DNA from: Hyperoplus lanceolatus
Taxonomy: Eukaryota > Chordata > Actinopteri > Uranoscopiformes > Ammodytidae
Length of the DNA stretch: 64,000 nt
Direction of reading: 5' to 3'
NCBI GenBank assembly: GCA_026929865.2
Contig: CM049418.1
Span: 6,719,501-6,783,500, forward strand
Shown: one piece after another, positions 49,146 through 58,762 of the stretch
Layout of the letters: every line of letters begins with the position of its first letter
Position numbering within the stretch: the stretch's first letter is position 1
Program-made: the position numbers and the translations under genes
The notes under the pieces: generated by a model
Seen by the model: only the letters and a program-made list of their open reading frames with translations
What the model was told of the DNA's origin: nothing
Database searches by the model: none

Positions 49146-52100
49146 GTAAACGTTTTTGTACTTTCGGTGAATGTCAACAGGTTGGTCTTTCACCTTCTAC
49201 AGCCATGTTTCCCCTGCATGATGGCTGATAACCTGTTTACAACCTTTTGTCACCCAAGGCCAAACACACTTTGAATAGCCTATCCATCAGCATGACCACT
49301 TGCTTACAAATGCTACCTCAAGCTCACTGTGCTTGTTTTTTGACCTTATGTAGCTATTGTACATTAAAATACAATACATTTTCAACAGGAAAGTGTCAGT
49401 GTTATAATCATATTTAGCCATGTCGTTAGCCATGTTGTTCGATCAAAACTGAAAATCTCAACAAGTATTTGCTTTAGCAGCGATTGCTATAAAACCAGAC
49501 CCAGACATTCATGTTCCGCTCAGGATGGTTATCAACCTGTTTCTTTATCATCAGGTCAAAATTCCCTTTGGTTTAACTAACAATATTCCCATCAATCTCA
49601 GCTGTACTTTGCTTTTAATGCGAATAAATTGTCAGTTAAAATATAAAGTTAAAATAAGCATTTTCGGAAAGGGAACAGTAGATTTGAGAGTACTGTGTTT
49701 TTCACTCGTTCCTTGACCAAATGTTGTCTTAACAGAAACAATTATTTATTTCATATAAATAATTCTTACTTTCCTACTTTACTTTCCTTGAACGGAACCT
49801 TAAATACAGGTATATGTCGGAAAGGGAATTTTAGTTATTAGAAATAGCTGTTTTGACTCATCGGACAGTACGTATTTATTTTTCTGGAGATGATTGTTGA
49901 GAGGCCACATCTAAATAATACTTACTTTTTATGGAAACTTAAATACAACATATCTGTTAGTTGGTGGTAATGTTATTGGTAAAGTAGAGTTGAATACCTG
50001 CACATGGTGTAAGGTTAACTGGAAAGTTGTATTGATATTCTAATGTTGCAGTATGGAAGTAAATGAGTGTCATCGGATTTTGAAAATAAAAAGCCATTGA
50101 ATTTTAAGCACTGAATATTTATGCATTGAAATAACGTATCTAAATTTTTTGCAGCATTGAAATAATGTATCTGATTTTTTTGCCTCTGAATTACATTTTA
50201 AACAACTAATTTTCACCTTTATTTTACAATGTTCTCAAATTCAAAATCAAATATTCAATGTTAAAAAATTCAACGTGCCAAATTCAACTGCAAAATCCCA
50301 TGTATGAAATTCAGAGTAAAACTTTGGGGACCCAAGGAAGAGCAATCGATCATAGATGCTAGATCGCGTTCAAACAAAGAGAGCTAGTGGGAATATTAGC
50401 TCGTTGCCTTGGATACCCCTGACTGATGCAGGAAGGCAAATCAGGTTTTAGCCATGTCAAAATCTGATTTGCCTTCCTGCATCAGTAAATTTAATAAGTT
50501 AAATTCAGAGGCAAAAAATGCAGATACATTATTTCAATGCGGCAAAAAATGCAGATACATTATTTCAATGCTGCAAAAAATTCAGATACGTTATTTCAAT
50601 GCATAAATATTCAGTGCTTAAAATTCAATGGCTTTTTATTTTCAAAATCCGATGACACTCATTTACTTCCATATTGCAGTTGTTGAAATGTTTCCATACG
50701 CCAGATCCGGCAAATGCAGTAACTTTATTTTCTTCTTCTTCCATTGACTCTGCAGGATCTGTCATACAAGGACCGCCACTGGCACAGCGATTGCTTCCAC
50801 TGTGCCATGTGCAGCCGATCTTTAGTGGATCGGCCTTTTGCCACCAAGGACGAATCGCTGATGTGCATCGAGTGCTACAGCAACGAGTACTCCGCCAAGT
50901 GCCATGCATGTCTGAAGACCATCATGCCAGGTCAGGAGGACGGCAGAGAAAAAGTGTTAAGATTGGGAGATACATTTAACAAAGACATTAAAATGCATTT
51001 ATTTTTGCAATCACAGTGATTTTTGTGTTTCAAATTTTATCATTTTAGTAAAACAGATTAGATTAGAAGCCTTGAAATACGTACACTTCAGTTATATGAT
51101 CAACAAATTTCCAAACATTTAAGGTGTCCAAGACTGTCAAATACAGTCCACTGTTGGACTGCTGTACAAGTGGCCGAAGACGGTTGTGTTATCTTTGCAT
51201 CTTAGTGTAAAAAGTGATATTTCTGAGTCAAAGCTATCACGTCACCCTGTGTACAGAACTCACCTAATGTCAGCATATTGCCATGCGATACATTAACATA
51301 AAAGATCTCTCTACCTCCTCCACTCAACAGGCTCTAAAAAGATGGAGCATAAAGGCAACAGTTGGCACGAGAACTGTTTCACTTGCAACCGTTGCCAGCA
51401 GCCCATCGGCACCAAGAGCTTCGTCCAGAAGGACCTCAACAACTACTGCCTGTCCTGCTACGAGAAGCAGTTTGCCCTGCCCTGCTTCCACTGCAAGAAG
51501 GTAAACCACAAAACTTTGAAGATGATTATTTTCCGATGCACTTACAAGAAGTTTGGGATTGCATTTGCAGTCATCTAAAGCTGTTACCAATTTGCTTTCC
51601 TGTCTGTAAAACAGATTATTTTTCTGCTAAATGCTTGAGAGTGTAGTCAATGCATCCTCCAGATAATGTCAAGATCGATATTCTACTTAAGAGGCGTTAA
51701 AGTTCACCATTAACCATGATATTTCCTGTAGATATCCCCTGGGTGGCATGGCTTTAAACTTAATGCGCAAATATTCAATATTAGACATGAGATTTTTAGA
51801 TTAAGTTATTTGACTGAGAGTTTTGGCCTGGACAAGTAGATTTATGCTCATGACGAAGTTATGAAAAGTCAAGAATGCTCATTCAGTATGTTTCTGGTAT
51901 GTCGCAGCTCTGGGGAAGCAAATAGGTGGTGAAGCTGGCAGGAGTTTTGATGTTAATAAAAGTCAGAATTCATACAATATACATAGTATGCAATACCATT
52001 TCTTTCAGCCCATTACCACTGGAGGAGTGAACTACCGTGACCAGCCCTGGCATAAGGAATGCTTTGTCTGCATTGGGTGCAAGCAGCAGTTGGCAGGCCA

Positions 52101-53167
52101 GCGATTCACCTCGCGGGACGACTTTGCCTACTGCCTTGACTGCTTCTGCAACCTGTTTGCCAAGAAATGTGCCTACTGCACCACCCCGATCAGCGGTAAA
52201 GCATAACATACACCTATGCACCTACTGAGTTTGAAAGTTAAATGTTAACATAGATCCTTTTGTCAATTACAGCAACATAGAAAGTTCATAGTTAAGTAAT
52301 AACCAGTAAATTCAGCTTGGCGCCAGTGAAATCACAACATTTCAATAGCCCATTAATTTACTGCCATTATCTCTGATTTGCAGACGTATCACTGAGATTA
52401 TTGAATAAATCATGTCCACTTCTCTAGATTAGGAAAGTGTGTGCATGCTAGCCTGATTCCAAACATCTGAAATGTTGCCAAAATCTCTGGTTTATTCATC
52501 AAAGAAATTGATACATGTGTACATTCAATTGTACAAAAATAGTTCACATCTATAGGTTTGACTTCCTCAATGTGCGTCAAGCTCTGAAAACACAGAATAA
52601 TACGTTTCCCACAGTGCAACTGGGCAGTGTCTTTCATGTATTTCCAACTTCACATTCTCAGTTTTAAACATAGTTGGTGTGATAAATATGTCCTGTGTGA
52701 GCTGATTTATTTGGCCCTAGGGTTATTTTCCTAGACTTGCTCCTGCAGAGTTTCAGATGCAGTTCTCCAACAGAGACGTGGATCTTAACAAAAGTATACA
52801 TTTTACCTTTTACATGGACTGAACCTTTCCCAGATCACATGCCTCTCTCTGCAACCCATGCATCTAATAACCTTCAATTACAGGATGATTGCATTACAGA
52901 GATCATGAGACGGTTGAGGGACAGCAGGCTCAATTTGTTCTAATATGTAGGTTGCTTATCAAATCATCAAATCAAATTGCTTATGGCTCCTGTTTTTTTG
53001 TTACTTGTGTCTCAGGCCTCGGGGGAAGCAAGTACATCTCGTTTGAACAGCGCCAGTGGCACAATGACTGTTTCAACTGCAAACGTTGCTCCGTGTCCTT
53101 GGTCGGCCGAGGATTCCTGACATGCAAAGACGAAATCCTCTGCCCCGACTGTGGCAAAGACTTCTGA
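48990..53167 (+). CDS. fhl2: Four-and-a-half LIM domain protein, FHL2-like, complete
   Basis: Coding exons 48990-49145, 50756-50930, 51331-51500, 52009-52195 and 53016-53167 join with GT/AG sites and matching phases to 840 bp, 279 aa plus stop, exactly FHL2's usual length. An N-terminal half LIM (C7, C10, C28, C31) is followed by four full LIM domains. In LIM1 the zinc ligands C40, C43, H62, C65, C68 and C71 are present. [39 protein letters not shown] and [19 protein letters not shown] follow FHL2 closely (recalled). FHL proteins are zinc-binding adaptors that link integrin and signalling proteins with nuclear transcription factors, mainly in muscle. The N-terminal part is more divergent, so a teleost FHL2 duplicate or FHL5 cannot be excluded. 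Confidence 0.93.
50052..50673. mobile_element. Long inverted-repeat element in FHL intron 2
   Basis: The left arm begins TATGGAAGTAAATGAGTGTC and the right end is its complement. The arms agree almost perfectly for about 150 bp, except that the right arm has an extra ~32-bp repeat unit (cattgaaataatgtatctg). TTGCAG flanks both sides (50046-50051 and 50674-50679). The right end is 82 bp upstream of exon 3. Confidence 0.75.
50423..50485. repeat. 22-bp perfect hairpin inside the intron element
   Basis: CTGATGCAGGAAGGCAAATC and its complement, 22 bp each with a 19-nt loop, in the spacer of the larger inverted repeat. Confidence 0.7.
50756..50930 (+). CDS. fhl2: fhl exon 3: rest of LIM1
   Basis: 175 bp encoding [16 protein letters not shown] to KTIMP plus one base. 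Acceptor tctgcag, donor gtcagg. Confidence 0.92.
51331..51500 (+). CDS. fhl2: fhl exon 4: LIM2
   Basis: 170 bp encoding [19 protein letters not shown] to CFHCKK. Acceptor ctcaacag, donor gtaaac. Confidence 0.93.
52009..52195 (+). CDS. fhl2: fhl exon 5: LIM3
   Basis: 187 bp encoding [19 protein letters not shown] to CTTPIS plus one base. Acceptor ttctttcag, donor gtaaag. Confidence 0.93.
53016..53167 (+). CDS. fhl2: fhl exon 6: LIM4 and stop
   Basis: 152 bp encoding [20 protein letters not shown] to CPDCGKDF and TGA. Acceptor gtgtctcag. Confidence 0.93.
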
Positions 53168-53535
53168 GCGATCTACAAGTCCACAGAAAAGTTATTCTCC
53201 TAACCTGAGCTTCGTTTCAAAATATATCAGCTTCTCACACTTTAACTCACTTTTTAACTCTTTCCTGCTTCTGAGGTGTTTCTTGCACACGCTGATGATA
53301 CAAAGGAGTTGAAGCCTTCATCCCAAAATGTATTTTTTTCTGGGGGGAAAAACTGTTTATTCAAAATGCTCTCATGTAGGAATGAAACTCTTAAAATAAT
53401 TTCTCAAGATATTTTACAGTATATTCAGAAAATGTTTAGTTGTTTTAATGAATCAGACTGTGATGGTAATTGTTATTAACATAGTTAATATAATACTACT
53501 GATATTGTTTTTTTCCAATGATATGAATTCTGTTT

Positions 53536-53541
53536 AATAAA
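53536..53541 (+). terminator. fhl2: Poly(A) signal of the FHL gene
   Basis: AATAAA 369 bases after the stop codon; the 3' UTR is therefore about 390 bases. Confidence 0.7.
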
Positions 53542-53569
53542 ATCTTCATCTTGCAAATACATTTTTTCT

Positions 53570-54090
53570 TTTGGATTTGACGAATGCTGATTGGCAACTT
53601 GTCATGAAAAACAACATATCTACAATAAGTTGGCGCTGCTTCACTTCAGTTAATACTTATAGCCAAAATTAAATGTGCATTTAAAGTTTAAACCAACATG
53701 AATAGTAAAACGTTCTCGCTAATGGTTTTAATAATGGTTCATTTATTGAAAATTATGGGAAATATAAACATTAACTGGCGGCCATATTGCAGTTACAATT
53801 CTTCCTACATTTGACACAGATATACAGACTTACTGTATATACCATTAAGTCTGCAGTTGTAACTATGAATACGTCATCAATAAAGGATTTTATATATCAA
53901 CCTAATTTTTGGTCTTTAAGTCATCTCTACCAATGACTATGTTGTCAGACTTCTGTATAATGACAAACTATGTAGTTTTCACAAGAAAAAATACATTTAA
54001 TTAACAGTGTCAAAAAAATTTTTTTACAAGCAATGTTTTTATAATAAATACATTGATTTTATTGCTTATAAATGGCGTTGTTACTCATGG
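53570..54090. other. Intergenic sequence between FHL and tRNA-Leu
   Basis: AT-rich, with no gene or recognisable element. Confidence 0.4.
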
Positions 54091-54100
54091 AAAATGTTAT

Positions 54101-54149
54101 TGTCAGAAGTGGGATTCGAACCCACGCCTCCAGAGGAGACTGCGACCTG
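54101..54149 (-). tRNA. tRNA-Leu(CAG), 3' half of a split gene
   Basis: The minus strand reads CAGGTCGCAGTCTCC then GGTTCGAATCC (B box) and ends TTCTGACA. This is the 3' 49 nt of tRNA-Leu(CAG) as I recall it, starting at the anticodon. TTTT lies about 5 nt downstream. The matching 5' half is at 57124-57152. Confidence 0.8.
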
Positions 54150-54199
54150 GTAGCTGGCGAAAGATAGTCTGTCTAAGCTATTGGACTCGGCCTGGAATT

Positions 54200-54442
54200 A
54201 AACCAATCAGTGCCCAAGCTCTCCAATAGCTAATGGACCTCAGCTGTATTTCGGCAAATCAGAGAAGGCCTGTCCAATAGCTATAGGAGATTTCGGCCAA
54301 TCAGTCAACGCCTGTACGGCGCATGCGCAATGCGTCATGACGCTCAGCAGCACCAGCACTAGACGTCCATTGTTGTTTACGTTTAGAGCTACGCTGTTTG
54401 TTGGATAATGACCTACAGATATTCCTTCATTCGTTATCAAAG
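54200..54442 (+). promoter_or_regulatory. Promoter-like region inside the tRNA-Leu insertion
   Basis: Contains CCAAT boxes (aaccaatcag near 54201, ggccaatcag near 54294), an NRF1-type palindrome GCGCATGCGC (54319-54328), a CRE-like GCGTCATGACGC next to it, and about 100 bp later a perfect donor GTAAGT at 54442. It resembles a CpG, TATA-less promoter with first exon on the plus strand. Confidence 0.5.
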
Positions 54443-55269
54443 TAAGTAACCACTTAATGTTTTTACATCCATATTAGCTATGCTTCACATTTTCATTCAT
54501 CCCAAACGTAGCACAGGCATTTTATCTCTGTATTGAAGCAACAGTCAGTAGCCTAGTTAGCTTTCGCCATTGCTGACTACATTAACGTCGGTCAGCATGG
54601 AAATTTACGATGTTATCTAATGTAATTCACAAGGCTTTAGTTCTCGTTTGTTTATGTGCTAAAGCTGTAAGGCTGTAGAGGTATCTAGGAGCTCTATTTA
54701 TTCATCCAGCACCCGCTCTCTCAGTCACTACACGTCCGCTCTCCCCGGGCTTCTTGCCACACTCGCCCGCTGAATTCTGTCCCAAACCGGCCCGCTTTAA
54801 ACTCTAAAATGGACCCACTGGTACCGGGGCATTCCCATAACCTTAGCCGATCCCTCCCCAGCAAAGTCCCGTCCCAAACCAACATGCAGTCCTGTGCGGA
54901 TTCAATGTATCGAAGCAGCCAGCCACTGTTATCTACTTCAGTTTACATAAACTATTGTGGTCGTTATTGCTGTATGTTAGTGTGATACTATCTCAGTGTA
55001 TAGTAGTTAGTTAGCATGTTTACATCCAGTGTTTACTTGTTCACAAGAGCTACTGTAGGTTCCCTTAAAGATAATGATGTAAACATTAGCTCATTATGTG
55101 TGTCTGACTTAGTAATCAAATGACATGCATTGTAGTTGCTACAAAGGAATAATTAAATGTATTAGCCCACCTGAAGCCTAGGTATGATGACAGCTGTTAA
55201 TGGTTGTAATAACAATGCATTTGCTGCTTGCATCACTGATAGTGTATCTGTTTTCTCTTTTTTTAAGAC

Positions 55270-55615
55270 TGTGGATGATTGTACAGTCCAAAGTATGGAC
55301 AGCGTGCCAGGCTGCTGTGCCACGCATAGACAGAGTTGAAAGAATGGCAAGAAAAGGCGTGTCTGCAGTCTAACCACCGCTGGCTGTGAAGCTGAAGCTG
55401 TTACCTGATCCACCCTCCAGCCCTCAGCTTGTGCTGTTGGATCCAGCTGACTCTCAGGTGCCTGTGCTGGTTGCTGCCCAGCAGGTCCCTGGGTGCCACC
55501 CTCTTCTCTGCCCCTTTTGCCCCTGCTGCTTCCGCTACTGTCCCAAAATAATGTTCACAATAGAGAGCATCCTCTGTCTCAGCGTGACAAAGACTTTAAT
55601 ATGTATTGAACTGTA

Positions 55616-55620
<5 letters not shown>
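55270..55620 (+). other. Possible transcript body, product unknown
   Basis: A candidate acceptor (tttttttaag) at 55269 starts a GC-richer segment. The longest frame (from 55386, Pro/Leu/Cys-rich) runs into the TG repeat and has no known motif. It may be part of a noncoding transcript driven by the 54.2-54.4 kb promoter-like region. Confidence 0.3.
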
Positions 55621-55649
<29 letters not shown>

Positions 55650-55680
55650 TGTGAGTGAGTGTGTGTGTGTGAGAGCGAGT
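55613..55680. repeat. (TG)/(GA) microsatellite
   Basis: Mixed TG and GA dinucleotide repeats. Confidence 0.85.
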
Positions 55681-56117
55681 GAGCGGACGTGGACAGATGG
55701 TGTGCGTGTGTGAATGAGTGAAAGTCAGTACATGCATGTGCATATTATTTGCACACAGTATTTTCTTATGTATATTTTTTACTGACATGTGCGACAGATA
55801 GAAGTTATTTTTGAAAGTTAAAGACGGTTGCTTTTATCTCCCTTTGTGGTTAAGGTGTGATCAATCATTGAAATATGAAGAGGCATCCTTTTCATTGTTT
55901 TTTTTTATTAATTTATTTTATAATAATTTATTTTACTTATTTGTTTATATACCTGAGTCTCCCTTCCTCATTGTATTAATTGTGTATCCTGTTGCTTGTA
56001 TTTTGATTGTAAATATGACTTCCTTTTGTGACGGACGCTAAATGGGCATAATTCACTGAAATGTATTTATATAGATTCATGAATGAAATGTTTTGCTCCC
56101 TTTAAGAGGGCGTATGG

Positions 56118-56728
56118 CAGGCCTATTCAACTAGCGGCCCGTGGACCGAATATGGCCCTTCTTGTTTTTTTTCTGGCCCGCAAGAGGTTGCCTGCAGACC
56201 AAATAAAATTGTTGTCTGCCAATCTGGTTCGCATGTGTAATACACGGCGTAATATGTTAAATAAAACGAATGCAGTAAATCAGTTTTACACATGCCTATG
56301 AGGCTGGTTTATGAAGCTGCATGAGTGTCTCAGGATTGGCCTTACAATTTATAAGCCTAACTATGCTGAAATAGCAAAATCAAGGCAGTGCAATTTCTCT
56401 CACTGACTGAAACAGGCTCAAACTGTCTCAAATGTGCAGTAGTTCTGTTTTGTGATGATTCCAACAACATTGTTGAATTATAAGAATGTGTCCAAAATAT
56501 TTTAGAACAACAATTGTTATAATGATTCGATTAAAAGTGAAGAAGAAAGGAATGCGTCTGACCAGTTTATTCCATTTAGCAGTACTATATCAATTGAGTT
56601 AACACTACCTTAAATACGATTTATTTGTAGTGATTAATTGACATTATATGTTTTACTGTATGTGTGGCCCATGAACCCCCAGCGGTTTTCCTTTTCGGCC
56701 CACTTATTAAGGAGGTTGAATAGCCCTG
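56118..56728. mobile_element. hAT element with exact 8-bp duplication GCGTATGG
   Basis: CAGGCCTATTCAAC and the complement CAGGGCTATTCAAC form the ends. GCGTATGG flanks both sides (56110-56117 and 56729-56736). Contains GGCCCG/CGGCCC subterminal motifs. 611 bp, non-autonomous. Confidence 0.88.
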
Positions 56729-57123
56729 GCGTATGGTAACAGGGGAGACGGGCACCATGTGTAGTTAAAAGGTGGCTGTATGACGTGTGCTGGAAAATGT
56801 TTGTGAGGTGTGAATAAACGGCCACAGAGGTGTGCAGCCAAATGAAGTGATCGGCTTGACTCCTTCCTTCAACTCCTGCAATTTTTTCTTATTTCTTGTT
56901 CATAAGAAATAGGCCTACAATTCTAATTCCACTCACAATGAGTGTCTTATTTGTATGAATTATTAGGTGATATGACAACTGTTTTGTACGTTCTGAGGTA
57001 TATAATTAACACTAACTCAATTCATTTTCCCTCAATTTTTCATTTGTTTCTCTCTTTTTCTTCTTCCCCCTCTTTCTCCTTTCCCCCCCCCCTTGACAGA
57101 CTATTGTTCCCCAGCTTTAGAGG

Positions 57124-57152
57124 AGCGCCTTAGACCGCTCGGCCATCCTGAC
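57124..57152 (-). tRNA. tRNA-Leu(CAG), 5' half of a split gene
   Basis: The minus strand reads GTCAGGATGGCCGAGCGGTC then TAAGGCGCT, the 5' 29 nt of tRNA-Leu with its A box. Its first seven bases pair with the 3' half's acceptor strand (one G-U). 29 plus 49 is 78, five short of the normal 83; the missing bases are in the 5' side of the anticodon arm. Confidence 0.8.
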
Positions 57153-57302
57153 TACTTCTATTTAACCAACAGTTTGTTGATTATATATACATACAAGCAC
57201 TGTGGTAATTGCGGTATATATATATTTTTCTGTACTGAAAAACACACGGGGAGGAGATCGTGTGGGCACAATATACTGCAGGTGGGTATTTATAAATATT
57301 TT

Positions 57303-57508
57303 AGGGCTGTCAAAATTAACGCGTTAACGCAGGGTGATTAGTTTCTGGAATAAACTCAATAATTTTAACGCATTTAACGCATGTGCAGAATGGTCCGCCC
57401 CGTGCATCCCCACCCGCTCTACACTACAGTCACTCTAACGTTGCGGCTGACCCAGGATCAGTAGCTGCGTCTGTGTTTTAAACTAGGCCTACTAACCACC
57501 ATGGACCT
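57303..57508. mobile_element. hAT-like fragment, AGGGCTGTCAA family
   Basis: Starts AGGGCTGTCAAAATTAACGC. The block gtgcagaatg, gccccgtgcatcc, cagtcactctaac, gatcagtagctgcg is present in inverted order at 63420-63515, so both belong to one family. Truncated here at 57508. Confidence 0.6.
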
Positions 57509-57599
57509 ATAACTAAGCTGGGGAACAATAGACTGGATAAGGGGGAAAAGACGGAAGGAGGAAAAAAAGGAAAAAGGAGAGAAAAAAAGGAAAAAGAAA

Positions 57600-57840
57600 G
57601 AGGGCGTCCACCCTCAACTACAGGGTCGGTGGTTCGATCCCCCGTCCCCCCGACACATGTCTAAATGTTCCAAGACACTGAAGCCTAAACTGCTCCCGAT
57701 AGTTGGTTTGCACCATGGATTGTATACAAAAGGTTTGCACCCTGCATGGTAGCTGCTGCTATCGGTGTATGAATGTGTGGTCCAGTTGTGAGTCACTCTG
57801 GATAAAAGCGTCTGCTGAATGACATGTAATAATAATAAAC
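57600..57840 (+). mobile_element. tRNA-derived SINE fragment
   Basis: Contains a B-box-like ggtggttcgatcccccg, then caagacactgaa, ctcccgatagttg, tatcggtgtatgaatgtgtg and ataaaagcgtctgctgaatg, typical of a teleost tRNA-derived SINE. The A-box end is degraded. Confidence 0.65.
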
Positions 57841-57863
57841 TATTAAATGAGATGTATAATGAC

Positions 57864-58194
57864 TTGGGCTGTAAAATTAACGCATTCATTTCGATTAATT
57901 AATCACAAAAAAATTAACGCGGTTAAGAAAATTAACGCAGATTAATCGCACTTCTATAGTGCCCTTTGACCCGGTGCAAAAGTGGTGCGCAGCTCGGTGA
58001 GCGGCACCGAGCTGCACCTGTAGCTTGCATCATGGCTTGCATACACAGCCCGAACGGGTGAAAGGGAGAAAAGTAAAGAGAGAAGCAGAGGAAAGGGCGG
58101 GGCCGAGGGCTCTATGGACGGTTTAAGAGATGTTTTGGGCAAATAAGCATGAAGGTAGGAAGACATCTTACTTTATTCTCCACATTGTCTGTGC

Positions 58195-58226
<32 letters not shown>

Positions 58227-58673
58227 TTATTCTTCCGGACAATTACACATAATACATCATTTTCTCATTGCATATTGATACATATTACTTTGTGTTATCG
58301 TCCGTATTGATTTAGTGGGTGCAACAATATAGGTTCAAAACAGTATCTCTCAATCTTCCTCCGTGTGTCTCAATTTTGTTTGCTAGCTGTCTCGTCTCCC
58401 ACGTAAACGGACACCCTATGTGTGTTTTGCCTATGAGTACGATGATGGTGAATGAATCGGCATAGGCATCTGTGGAAGTGCAGCGCTGTCTGTTGTGGAG
58501 ACAGAAGTTACGAGAGACGGAGAGAGAGAGAGAGAGAAACAAACTGTAGCAGGCTATACAGCTGTTTATAAACAGGTATAAAACTGTCATAAAAGTATGC
58601 GATTAATTTAGATTAATTAATCACAGAGCCTGTAATTAATTAGATTAATTTTTTTAATCGATTGACAGCCCTA
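57864..58673. mobile_element. hAT element, GGGCTGT family, exact 8-bp duplication
   Basis: TTGGGCTGTAAAATTAACGC at the left and TTGACAGCCCTA at the right. ATAATGAC on both sides (57856-57863 and 58674-58681). ATTAATTAATCAC repeats near both ends. 810 bp with no transposase. Confidence 0.85.
58198..58229. repeat. (TTTA)n microsatellite
   Basis: About eight TTTA units inside the hAT element. Confidence 0.9.
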
Positions 58674-58762
58674 ATAATGACCAAAAAGTGTACTACTTTG
58701 TGTGGTTGTTGTTAATGTAGACATTTGACTGTTACATTAAATAATAGGCTAGTTATTACATA

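Larger units (their letters stand above)
54150..57123 (+). mobile_element. 2,974-bp TIR insertion splitting tRNA-Leu
   Basis: Left end gtAGCTGGCGAAAGATAGTC then TGTC; the right end read as complement is AGCTGGGGAACAATAGTCTG then TC. They agree at 19 of 22 positions. Both ends lie exactly at the tRNA break. The body contains a CpG-rich promoter-like region near 54.2-54.4 kb, a (TG)n tract, an AATAAA near 56815 and a nested hAT (56118-56728). No transposase was recognised. Dada-superfamily transposons are known to insert into small RNA genes including tRNA genes, and this would fit, but a 6-7-bp duplication is not seen. Confidence 0.65.
57087..57542. repeat. Inverted pair of the tRNA-Leu element's terminus
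   Basis: gactattgttccccagcttt (57099-57120) and ctaagctggggaacaatag (57510-57528) are inverted copies with pyrimidine/purine-rich flanks. The second lies outside the split tRNA and may be a fragment of a second insertion. Confidence 0.55.

Noticed and set aside
54150-54200. A complete but odd tRNA using GGCCGAGT near 54185 as D arm
   Set aside because: No proper acceptor or anticodon stem forms, while the real 5' half with a pairing acceptor strand is at 57124-57152.
54413-54440. Short coding exon MTYRYSFIRYQ before the donor at 54442
   Set aside because: Joining it to the next plausible acceptor (55269) reaches a stop within three codons, so coding use is unsupported; the donor may belong to a noncoding exon.
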